64,000 nt of DNA, taken from contig NC_060024.1 in assembly GCF_021134715.1 (NCBI RefSeq), positions 10,912,001 through 10,976,000 on the forward strand, read 5' to 3'. Position 1 is the stretch's first letter. Each line of letters begins with the position of its first letter. The DNA comes from Daphnia pulex (Eukaryota; Arthropoda; Branchiopoda; Diplostraca; Daphniidae). The notes under the pieces were generated by a model, which was given only the letters and a program-made list of their open reading frames with translations, had not been told where the DNA came from and searched no databases. Positions 1 to 12,800 of the stretch are shown here, in pieces. A program made the translations under genes and the position numbers.

Positions 1-863
1 ACAAAAAAAACATTTTGTCTCCAAACGTTGATACGACGACACTACAAGTAAGTTGGCCTAAAAATGAGTTAAATATTATATCTTTGGTTAGACGTTTCAT
101 ATATGTTTAGAGCTGCTCAGCAGTGAAAAAAGTTGTTTCGCTATTAGATAATCGTCTTTTTTTCTCACGAAACAGCTACGAGATAAGTGTCCTGCTGATA
201 AAGTATAGAAGTTAGCCTAGCCCTTAGGCTCGTCGTCAGAAAGGCTGTCTGAAGTCTGAACGATACTGTTAGGAACAAGGTTTGCATCTTTCTCTCTTTA
301 ATTAGTACAAATAGACGTGGTCAATTATTAACTTGTTGACTCCATCCTTTTTATTTCAGTTAGCAGTGTGTTTACATGACAACTGCTTACACAATCAGTA
401 AGTCTGTTTGAACTTCTAAACCACGGTGAAAGGTGTATGAGGTAATCCTATTAACTTTTTGTCTCCTTACTTCTTCATTCAGTTACATTATGTCCACACA
501 CTGTGTCATTCCGTGTCTTGAAAGGGTTCATTATAATGATATAGGACTATTGTTAAATGACTCAACAATTTTGATAAAATGTTTCATGTTTTACTTTCAT
601 GGCACTACTCTAGTTTGGATAATCAAAATGTGTTGTATAAAATGTGATAGTCCCAATAGTCAAACTATTTGATCTTGGTAAAGATATGTCGATGTTCTCA
701 TGTCAACTATTCGGTTATCTTTACCACCTTATCACCACTTATCATTTATCTTGAATTTTTTGCAATATTGTTAAATGAGTCATTTATTTACAACAAGTTT
801 TCTCTTGTGATATAATTGTTTGGAACCTTTTTAAATAATAATAATGAATTTATTTTTTTAGGA
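1..863 (+). other. 5' flank and probable 5'UTR intron of the RNF213-like gene
   Basis: No convincing coding sequence is seen. A good donor (ACAA then GTAAGT, intron starting at 48) and a good acceptor (T-rich tract ending in AG at 860-861) could bound one 814-nt intron. That would place a non-coding first exon at about 1-47 and the start codon just inside the second exon. A 79-codon frame at 433-672 has no ATG start and no recognisable domain, so I regard it as chance. The exon assignment is an inference from splice signals only. Confidence 0.45.
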
Positions 864-3800
864 ATGGGTGGCGGAAGAAAAGGGAATAATAGTAAAGATG
901 GAAAAACTTCGGCGAATATCAATAACAAGAATAGTCAACAAGACGCTCAAAATGTTGAAACCAGAATCGAAGTAGACGAGTCATCTGATACTGCGGAACC
1001 CCCAATAAAAAAGAAAGGCAATGCGAAACCAGTCGATGAAACTGAAGTCAGTATCTTAGAGGAAGTTAAAGCTTCGAACACGAACGATGGTGCGAAGCAT
1101 ACAGATTCAACTGGCAATACGAACTTCAAGCAATTTCAAAGTACTGTGTCGAGCAATGAAGCTACTGAAACAAACTTCAGAAATAGCGAAAATACGGTTG
1201 AAAATTTGATAGAAAAGGGAGCTTCCGCACAAGTAACATTGTCGTCTAATTCAATACCAACGAACCCGAAGACAGACCCTAACATCAAGACAGATTTGCT
1301 TCTTCAAACAGTTGCTAATTTGTTAACTAATGTCGAACAACCAGCTTGGACCGCCACAGTTTTTATAGCAGCTCCGCTTGTCAAAAACCATTTCTTGGCC
1401 ATAACCGGAGAAGATCAAAATTTGGGGAAATGGAAGCATCCGCAGGGAAAGTTCGAAGCGATTTTGGAAATAACCAAAGATTTGTACATTTTTAAGGGAA
1501 TTGTTCCCATTCCTTCTCGGAGCAATTCCCCGTTCAAATTTGTTAACGTCAGCAAGACTGACCAAAACATAGAATATGAGGGAGATGGACCACTGGACAA
1601 CCGAAGTGAAGAATTGTTACCCGATTCATGGAATTTTTTTGTTTTGAAACCCAAAAAAGCAAAATCTATGATCGGAAAAATGTGGGAAACTTTGGCAAAA
1701 TACATGCAGAAGTCAGAAACAAAAGAAAGCATAGCTGAAGAATTTGTAAATATTGTCTTCGATAACACACTCGAAAATGTAGTACCAGGTAATAAATCTA
1801 TTTCATATATAATAATTATCATATGCATAGAAAACATTAATATTTTTCTCTCCGCAGACTGGGACGCTGCATTTGAATTTGTGAGTGAAAGCATTCTCAA
1901 GATAAAGCGAGCTGTAGGGAATGACTGCTCTTTCGTTGGTTTTCGGCAATTCATTAACAAATGGCTTCAAGAACCTGAACTTCAAGTGAATTTTGACAAA
2001 TTGTACCTGTTGGTAATAGGGGTCTCCCTTACAGAAGTCTACTTGCCCAAATTGAAGGAAGTTTTGGAATCAGTAAGCAAGAAATTCTCTCTCTATTTGC
2101 TAAAACTACCGAAGATAAGGCGCAATCGAGAAAAGTTTACTACCATCCTAGAACGCATCGCTTTAGGTGCTGGGCGTGATTACTGGTGGATTTTATTTCG
2201 CTCGGGCGAATTGAATAACAATCGCCAATCTGCAGTATTAAGAAGACTTAATCATCGGGAAGTGTCAGAATCCATTTTGAAGACCTTGCAAGAAAATCCG
2301 GAGATACTGCTAGATCACATAGAATGTGCTACTAGAGTAGTCGACTATTTAGTCCGATGGAACGAAATTGATGAGTTGTACTCCAATCTCTGTCCAGTCT
2401 TCAAACAAAATGAAAATTATCAGTATTTGTTGGATCCGCTTTTGTTGCCTCAACTGCTGATTTGCAAAACTAGCATGGACGACCTCAAAAGGATTCTTCG
2501 CTCGGATTTCTTACGTAAAGCATGCCTAGGTTTACCGCTTGAAGAAGCGGCTCACCTTACAAGGCCAAATGAAACGACTCTGATTGATGAGGCCATCAAA
2601 ACCATTTTCAACCAGAAGCTTTTGGATGTTGTCAAACTTGCTTGTTGGACGCCCGATTATTTGCTACCAGTCGTGGTGTCGGTTGTTGAAACTATCGTTT
2701 GCCAGAAGTTGAAAACGCTCTCGAACTTAAGTTGGGAAGAATATCGCTACTTTGCCCAACTGGAGGATATTGGCTTCAACAATTTTCCCAAAGCTAAAGA
2801 AGAGATCGAAATCAGACTTTTAAAAATGACAAGGGACCATTTGAAATCGGGCTCTTTTCAGGACGTCCCCTCCACAAAACTAATCTTGCTGGTATTGGCC
2901 GAGAGAAAGGACATTCCGTTTCTTGACCGTCCCAAAGTCGTTGATCTTCAAAAAGCTATGAGCAGGTTACCTCGAAAATTCTTTAATAATCTGCATTCGG
3001 TTTTGAAGAAACCCGGTATGACTGTGGACACAACTTTAAAACCCTACCGCAAAGGAAGCACAAAGAGCATAGTTGAGCAGCTGGAGAATCATTTTGACCA
3101 GCTAGACGAAATTGTGAAGAAAATCCAAAATCGCCAAGTTCCACTTATTGAATTATCAAGTCTTTATGTAAGCCGCTTTCTGTTCTTTTTATGCTTACTG
3201 TAAGCTTTATTTATTTAATTGCCATGTTTCACTTATAGGATCCACAAGTGCAAGATTGTTTGAAGAATCTTGGTCTCACAGAACGAAAACTAGCTGAACT
3301 TCGTCAAGATGTCGAAGAACTGAGAAGACGCCATAACTTGTACGGAATCCTCTATAGCAGATTTTCCCGTTCTGAAGTGACGATTACCACATCAGCAGAC
3401 CATCAGGAGGACGATTTGGAAAATGCTGAATACGACTACGAAAACAGTGAGGGCGATTTGGACAACGAAGAAGGCGATGAAAATGCTAGTAATTTAGAAA
3501 CCGTCCACATTTTCCAAACTAAAGAATGGGAGATTTACTTAAAGGATATTGATTCTGAGAGGAGTATTCTGACTTTGCAAGATGCCTTAACATTGCCGTT
3601 ACCTTTATCGGGAACTTCTGCACAGTGGCTATTTGAAGTCAAGGGATGTGCTTTGTTTATGGAAAAGATTTGGAATCAAACGGTCAAGTCAACAGCACAA
3701 ACGTATCCGCTGTGCAAAGAAGATTTGCAAGTTTTCGTTCGTGAATGTGCCACCGAATGGAAGAATTTGGCCCGTACTGTTGCTGGCGGGACAGTTTCAT

Positions 3801-6800
3801 TCAAGCAAATGGATGAAATCAGCAGATTACAACCTGATCCGAATGTTCTTTCGCGAGTACATCTGCAGTCTCAGCCAATTGAAGGTGTAGCAACTGCATA
3901 TCGGAATTTTAAAAACCTTCAAGAACTACGACATATCATCGGCCCATTTGTAGCGGCCCTCCGATTCTTTTCCATCAAAGAAAGAGGCCCGATAGATAAT
4001 CTGTACGATTTCGTCGACAACAACTTGTTGAAACAGTGGGAAAGTACCACTTTGGCCCAAATCACAGAAACCGGAATTCTCAGAGTGGTCAATGAAGACC
4101 TTAATATCGACCCAGAACGACCTGAAACCCGGAATGCAATGCAGTTTGTTAGCTCCCTGATAACAGATGGAAATCGTTCTCCACTTATCGAGTGGCTGAA
4201 AGAAAAGGATGAAAAAGATATGGAAGCCATGGGAAAAATTCTACAAGGCACTTTGCTGGTCGCTTACGGTAATTTACTTTATTAAATCCTATTTTATTTT
4301 AGTTGTTTGTTAATAAGGATGTTTTACAGGCCAACTTCAAACCTTAAGGACTCGGATTGCTCCTTTCCTTCAGAATGAATTTAATACGTACGAGGACTTA
4401 TTGCAAATTGTTCGGATATCAGAAGAACGCTTCGCTAAGCGTATTTCCGGTCGGGTTCAGCCGATTGATTGCAAGTGGCTTGCAAACATGCTTCCCGAGA
4501 TTCAAGCAGGTTCATTATCTTTTTAATCTAAATTATCTATTAATTAATTTAATTTGTGATCATGATTATGTTGATACAATATGCAGCTGTTCGTGCCAGC
4601 GTAATTTCACCATCTGAAGATGCTAAAGAAAAGCTGGCCAAGCTTCATCAAGTTGTTATTGATCCCAATAACGAATCCTACACGATTAAAATCCGCTTGA
4701 AACCTAGGGGATCGCTCTCAATGGAAGAACTTAAGCAAGCCTTCCAGCTACTTGACATGGCTGTGGACTTGACTGTAATGGATGACGATGATGATAGCGA
4801 AGACGTGGTTGGTCGCACCAGAAAAAACGTCAGTCTAATCGAGAAACTTTCAGAAGTCTTCGGTCTTTTGTTCGCTTCGGGATGCGTCACTTACACTTTC
4901 CGTAACCGAATTGTCATTGATATGACTGATCTAGAAACCGAAATTCAACTTATGCGGAAGCAGCTTGAAGGCTGGACCAACAATTGGAAAGAGATTGAAG
5001 AAATGCCTCTCTTGGCACTTTTTTCGCGTGGCTACCTTCTGCAGCTGGCCGACCTGATTGGACGTAACAAATTAGAAGATGTCTTATCAATTTTGAAAAT
5101 TCTTCTACCTTCGGCGACGTTAAAAATCGAGACCTTGGTCAAGCAGCTCGTTCAACGAGCTCCTCGCATTGGCGACGAAGAAGATTGGCTGTCAACTGCC
5201 CAGCTGTTCATTATTCTCCGGGATCTTCACCAACTAATTGAAGCAGTTTTTCATGAAAGAAATCCGGAGCTCACACTCCCACCGTTCCTTGTTTCCTACG
5301 GTCGAACCTTACATTCTCACTTCATTGACAAAGCAGTCGTCATCTTGAACGTCTCTCGGGAACTCCTTGTTGGAAGTGCCTTGGCCGCCTATATATCACT
5401 GACTCATCAACCAATAGAGCCCAGCCGGATTCTTTTCGTGACAACCAACACGGACAAGCTGGAAGTCGAACGGTTCATGAAACTCTGGTCTGTGGCTAAT
5501 ATTGACAAGGATTTTTTCGTTATCGCCCACGTCGAGAGACTAACTGCAGCTTGCGCAAGTGCTGTTCGTGAAGGTGTGGATCGGGTGTTACCAGAACGTC
5601 GTACAAAACTGATGCTATTGGCCCAGCACCATTACCGTGTTCAGTCGACAAAATCACTCGGCGCTCGACTTGGTCTCGTTTCAGACCGTCTACTGGAAAT
5701 CAATTTCACAGCCGACCAACTACGTCAATGCTTTTCCAGCCTTTTGCCCAATGCAGCCAATCTTCATTTCTTCACGTCAAAACTTCCCGGTTGCGGTAAG
5801 AGCCAACAAGCGATGCAAAAAGCTTCGGATCTGGTGCCAAGCCCTGATTATTATCGCATAAGTGTAAGAACAGGCTCCGTCGAAGAATTGCTGGCCAGCT
5901 TGAAGAAAGTAGAAAATCTTTCGAGTCAGTCGAGAAAAGGCGCTGCTTTTCTTCATCTAGATATCGCCCACTCTGTCTCTCTCGAATTTAATGACATTCT
6001 GCTCTCTTTACTCATGCATGGAGCACTTTATGATCCCAAAAAGGCCAAACTAGGATATTGGATGATCTCTTCGCAGACCAGCATCGCCCTGGAATTCGCT
6101 TCTCCTTTCGGGGCGAACGAATTTCCCGTCATCTCTTACCTGGGCAAACACCATGTTTGTGAATGTAACAAATTCGCTTTCACTTACGATTTAGCCGCAA
6201 TGCCACGGATCCTTGGTCAACCGGTTACAGTCAATCGTTCAAATGCTCTAGTAGCTGCTGGAAAGTTTCTCCAGCTGAAACAAGCTGGGCAAGAAGGATT
6301 GCGCATGTGGGATGATCTCTGTTCACTCCCCGAAACCATCATGATAGATCCTTTACCGGAAGAAGTTACTTTTGATCTTCTTGTGGCTTCTTTCCAACAT
6401 CCCGAAAATCGAAATGCTCCCACCTTCAGTGGTTTGAATGCCATGGCCTCATTTCTTCATAGACACATCTGCGCCATGATTGAATCCATGTGGTTCAATG
6501 GCTCGGCCGTGTACCTGTTTGAGCGCGAAGATTTAGCACGAGTTTTCAAGCTGAATGTTTTCAACATGCTCCTCAAAGTGGCCAATGATAGCATCGCTCG
6601 ATGCTGGTCGATTGTCAATCAAGAAAGAAAGTTAACTGAAATGGATTGGACTAATCGTCAAAGAGCCATGTTCTTGCTTGGACTCAACGAGGATGGATCT
6701 GTCACCGGTATTACAACGTTACATTTTACTTAGGTTTTTATTTACTTACATTTTATCGGTTCATACAAGGTATGAACATTGTCGGACGTGACGCGGACGC

Positions 6801-9800
6801 CTTGAAAAATATGTTCCATGCTAGCTTGCTGCCCATTCTGCAGCAACAATGTCTGCAGTTCCAGGAGCTCCGTGGATTTAGAAATTTAATGCAGACAACA
6901 GAAGGCGCTGAAGTAATTCTCAACGCAATGCGATCGCTCTTGCTCTTGGACGGAACCGTCACAAGTGCTGATAAAGTTAACCAATTGGATAACCACCCTA
7001 AAAACACTCCAGCTAGTCAACGTTTACGTGAACTAACCGGCCAAGATCAAGGGTAAGTTAAAACCTCGCCAACAATTTGTTCAACATTTCCTCATTTAAT
7101 TTAAACTTTTGTTGTAGATATGTGCTGACGGGGGATAACATCACAAAAATGATGTTCGCTCTTTATCGAATTCGCTGTGGCCTGCCCGTTGTGGCTTTCG
7201 GAGAAGCTGGGGTTGGTAAAAGTGCTCTATTCCGTTTCCTGATTCAAACGTTGCTGGGTCATACTTTTGAGGTATGTAACGTGAACAGCGGAACTACAAT
7301 TCAAGACGTGGAAGATATGATAGAGTCGGCCATGAGAACCATCATGGGAAATCCCGAAGCTCAAGTCTTCCTTTTTTTCGACGAAATGAATACGGCGGAT
7401 TCGTGTGTTATCGCTTTCCTCAAAGAATTGATGCTGGATCGCCATTGCCACGGAACTGTTTTGCCCGAAAATCTACATCTAATGGGTGCCGCTAATCCTT
7501 ACCGATATCTTCACGAAGCTGACAAAGAAGCAACTGTTGGGCTGGCTTTTCGCTTTGCTCAGTCAACTCAGTACGACGATTCCAGCCATGCTCGAACTGA
7601 CAGGCGCGGCTTGGTGTATCGCGTTAACGAGTTACCGCTCGCTTTTTACGACCACATTTACGATTTTGGTCATCTCTGCGATGAAGCTGAGAACACGTAT
7701 ATTGACGAAATATGCCAACACGGACTTCCAGGTTTCCATGCTGATTGCGTCAAATGGTTTGTCACCATCATTCAGAAGAGTCACCGAGTAGCACGAGCAT
7801 TGAGTGTTGATCCGGAATCGGCCGTGTCACTTCGCGATACTACTCGAGCTGTTCAACTTTTTCACTGGTTTTGTCAGACATCGGCCGGCAAAATGATGTC
7901 GAGAAATGACGCAGGGAAAGCTGCCGATCTGACCATCTATTTAGTCTACGCGTTTCGGTTCCGCAAACGGAAGACCTTCTTGGAGAATGTTTTTGGCAAA
8001 AATCAATCTGCATCCAGGAATATGACTGAAGTATCCAGAATTATCGCCAAAATGCTGTATGAGCAAGCGCACGGGGCTTCTATTGGTTCCGGTGCCATTG
8101 CATTGAACGATGCCCTTTGCGAGAATCTTTTCGCCTTGTACGTGTGCGTCCTAAACGGTAATAGTTGTTCATTACCCAGTTAATTTCTTTAATCTTTATT
8201 TTGCGTTTTCTTTTAAATTTAGGAATCTTCCTGATTATCGTCGGACGACCTGGATCGTCGAAGTCCTTGTCTGTTGAAATCCTGAAATTAGTGCTTTCTC
8301 CTGGAAACCACACACTCCGGCACAATTTAGGAGACTTGCCCGCGATTACCGAACTTTACTTCCAGTGTTCCCCTATGTCAACTTCTTCTGGATTTAAAGC
8401 GCTGTTTGAATCAGCACAGCGACTAAGTGTTGACCCCAAGACTATGCTGGCCATGGTGGTGCTGGATGAACTTGGTCTGGCAGATATGTCGCCTGAAAAA
8501 CCTATCAAAGTGTTGCATTCCGAACTAGAACGCCAATCAGTTTTGACTTCTGGCGAAAAACAACAATCCCCGTTCTCGGTAGTTGCCCTAAGTAATTGGG
8601 TGGTGGACGCTGCTCAGGTGAATCGAGGCATCCTAATTCTGCGAACGCAAGCTGACAAAAATGATCTGTTGAAATCAGCGGAACAGTTGGCCTATTCTTT
8701 GATCGCTAAATTCGCCAAAGAGTCGGAAAGAGATCGCATTCTTCGTTTGTTGAAAGAAAGCCTAGAAAGTGTTGTCAGTACCTATCAAGAACTGGATAAA
8801 AGAGAAGAAATGGGCGGCGGACACTTTTTTTCCATGAGAGATTTCTTCTTCTGTATCAAGAATTTCGTCTGCTCTGTTTTTGAGTCGTTCAATCGCTTGG
8901 GAGATGTGCGTGATGTTCGCATATCTCAATATCTATTGATTCAGTCAGCTATTCGTAACTTTGGAGGCCACGAAAAAGCTAGAAAGATGGTTAGAAAGAC
9001 TATGGCCGTTAACCTCGAAATGAATTCAAATGTCATACCAGTAACGTCGCCACTCGAACTGATCGTCTCAAACATTCAAGATTCGTCCAAAGAGCTATCG
9101 ATTCACATCGCCAGACATTTGATGATACTCAATCGATCCCTGATTGGTTTACAACTGCTAAATCGACACGTGAAAAACAGATTGGACGACGGAACAAACT
9201 GGAACGTTCTCTTCGGTTCCTGTTTCCCTGGCGATTTGCAGGTTACAGCCGTAACGAGAAAATTGCGTCAAGTGGAACAAGCCATCCGTGCCGGCGGCGT
9301 ACTCATCCTGTGTCACGCCGATCAGCTGTTTGAATCCCTCTACATGGTACTCAACCAACAATATTGGGCTCAAGGTGAAGTTACCATGACGCAAATTGCC
9401 CTTGGTCCTTCCATTCGAGCCATTGCTCTTCCCAACGGACCGTTTCGAATCATCGCCCTTCAGGATACCGACGTGGCACTTAATCGAGAGTTGATGTCTC
9501 CAGCCATCTTGTCCAGATTCGAAAAGCACGAACTTAGACCTTCTCATCTCCTAGATGACACCGGAAGAACATGGCTGAATGCCATCGAATCGCATGCTGT
9601 CTGGTTAGCTGTTCCAGAAATGATAAAAAGACAAAAGTTGATCTACGGCTATCATGAAGAATCTTTCGCTTCATTGGCTCTCCATTTGCAAGATCTAGGA
9701 ATTCCGATGGAACTGGAAGAAGCAGACGATCTAGATCCCTATGGGGCAAATACCATCTGGATGCGAGCTGCCAACCCCGTGGCCATGATCAAATTGGAAC

Positions 9801-12800
9801 GTGATTTCGGCATCCGTCATCCCGAGTTACAAGATTTTTGCCGACGCTACCGTCACAATTTTATTCTGGAAAGCATTGACGACGCTATCCAGAATATCAA
9901 ATCAACTCGAATGGTCCTCATGACCAACACCCTCCGACATTTAGAAATCACGCTTGCTGACTCTTTCACCATCCAACTTTTTGACGTGCAAACTGAACTA
10001 GAACTCATCCGTCTACTGGATTCCATCGACGATGAAGATTTAGCTGATCCCGACTTCTGTCTGATTGTCCAGTACGACGCGGTGACTGGGCCGATCGAAC
10101 AATTTCAACTGGCCAAGTACGAAGTGGAACAGCGTTTTGAAAAGACGAAATGCCAGGTCGTTTTCATTGTTCACGTTGACCCACGCCCGATCAACATGCA
10201 CTGGGTCTTTTCTTTCGGTGACGGATGGGATTACTGTTTCGTGGACGAAGTCGTTCACAGCGGCACCGCAGATCAGCACCAGATACCACTGAGAGAGCTC
10301 GTTCAATCGCCCGCCGACCAACCAGTGTCGAGTTTTATCGAAAAAATGTCAAACGAGTCGTTTAAATCACTATTGCTCGAAATGCTTGGTCCAGTTTTAC
10401 AGACAAGCCTTGCTAGCTTACGATCCTCTTTGGGACAATTTTATAGTGGAGTGCGAACGGCCTTAGGATTACCGGGCAATGGACGCTTGATCGAATTGTT
10501 GAAAGGTAAAAAGTATTATCTGATTGATTAAACGTTTTTATTTGATTTTACTTTTTTTCAACAGAGTGTTTGCTAGCCCAACTCAAGGAAAGCCGGATCA
10601 CCTGGAACGTAGTCGATGGCGTCAGTGATGCTAGTTTTGATTCGTCTTCTTCATTAACAGAAGGTCTCTGGGGTGTTTTCAAGCACAAAATCAGCAACCA
10701 ACTTGCACACCTTTTGCTCATCAGCGATGTCTGGCGCGTATCTGACAAATCTTCAACAAAGTTGTGGTGTGACTTTGTCAGCGCCAATTATCCTGATCGA
10801 TTGATGTCACTCAACTCTTCCGATTCCCTAGTCCAAATCCCAATTGGTTTCCGCTCCTGTACTCGACCTTTTGGCCGTTTGTTGGTCAGTTTTGACATGA
10901 GTTACGCCCAACGCACAGAATCACGTTTGAATGGACCACTACAATGGTTATTAGATAATGTGGGTAAAAATGAAGAAGATGATTCTCAAAAGATCAAAGA
11001 AGTACGTATTTAAAAATTCCATTAGCTTATTATTGATTGCTAATCTGTCATTTTGGTTCAATAAGGACTATTTCCTCGATTGGTTTCTGCTTCGTATTCC
11101 TCCCCATCTACATCGCTGTTTGAAAAATGTGCCGTTGTCGAAGATGAGTTACCTCGTTGACAATCTGTTTGAGGAAGCAGCCATGTTTTTCCTTGATTGG
11201 GAACACTGGCAAGGTGAGGTAATCGCCGCCCTGGAACTAGTCAGCATCGCCTCGTTCGCTAAGGCAGAAATGGATGGTGACTTTTGGAAGGAAGCAACGG
11301 GCAGGATGCGTAACTGGAAATTTTTCACGGAAACTGCGGCTCGCTTATCCCTAGCAACGTTAGCCTCAACCGATGTCATTAGGTCTCGTCAAAGATTTAT
11401 GCAGTCCGTTTCATCCATCGAAGTACGTTCTGCGTCTCTGTTTTACTTTTTTCTGTTTTCTCAACGCTTTTATTTACATTTTAGGTAAGCCCAGCTCTCA
11501 CGAATTTGTTGGATCGCGTAGAAGACTTGCCGCAACTTTGGCTGGGTTTGAGAATTACCAAACGTATACTGCTCTTTGATCCTGAGTCGAAGATCACACT
11601 TCCGGAATTACAGGTTTCGACGCCTCACAGATTGTTTGAAAATCTGACAGAGTTAGTCGTTACCTCAGTCATACGACCAAGGGTTTCTAGTGGAGGGCAA
11701 GCCAGAAGATTTGTTCGTCAAGCCGATTTATACGCCTTGCTTAAGAGCACGTCAGCATGCAGCTCTCCGGAAGAACTTGCCAAAATCCTAGGACAATGTC
11801 CTACAACCAATTCCATCGTACTGCTTGAAGAGAATGTCGCCGGAGCAGGTACCAATGGAAGTTGCTCAAGTTGCGCGCATCCTTTGACCTCGACTGAAGA
11901 CGACGAAGAAGATCCAGTTCATCATTTACGGACGCCAAATGCCAAAGTAATCGAATCCCTCTTCCAAGATCACCAAAAATTCATGTTCTTCTTCGAGCGT
12001 GTGGCCGAACTGTTCATCCAGCAGCACAAGAATAATCCGCGTGAAATCCGAGAATTTCTTCAGTTCCTTCTAAGTTCCGATTCGCGTCTCCGAGTCTCGT
12101 GGCGCTTTTTGACTGTTATCGTACGCACAGTCTTGTCAACTCGTTTTGGCAGTAACATTATCGACGAGCTTTTGTTGACCATCCGCTGCAATCGTCTGAA
12201 CCGCGAACTCAACGCCAATGCTCACAATTTATTGCTAGCGTTACTCGCTTGTTCTGACCAAGATGTTCAGAACAACCTGGAAGAGGAACCAGCCCAAGAT
12301 GTGATTCAAGCCGCTATGACGGGTGATTGGACAGTTAGACGTATTCGGCAGCTAGCACTGATTCGACAACAACTTGCTGGGGATGAAAATGGAATAGAGA
12401 ATGTTATTGAAGAATGGTCTCGTTGGCGGGAAAACCAAACAGATCAAACCATCGCAGATGCTCTACTATTTTTCATCCTGCGCTTCTCCTCCTCCGAGGG
12501 AGACCAAACTCAATTGAGTAACTTATTTCGTAATCCGAGGATCGCTGAAGAGTTGAACCATCAAAAAACTATTAAGAACTACATTAAGACCTTATCTCCT
12601 CTGTCGCTGGGTTTCGCCATGCGCTCTGCGGCCACTACAGCCGATCCCTTTCAAGAGCGCTTGTTGGATGGTGATCGCTTCGAGACTGGAGCCTTCCAAC
12701 ATTATCCTCTATTACTAAACCTCGAACCTGACTGGGCTCCTTTCGTCGCACGATTAGCTTATCACGCAAATGACATCTTTGAAGCCAAAAGAATCCGTTT

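Noticed and set aside
433-672. 79-codon frame before the RNF213-like gene
   Set aside because: It begins at a non-ATG codon, lies in the probable first intron, and resembles no protein family.
1415-1960. 181-codon minus-strand frame
   Set aside because: It is antisense to RNF213-like exons 1-2, covers their intron, and has no recognisable motif.
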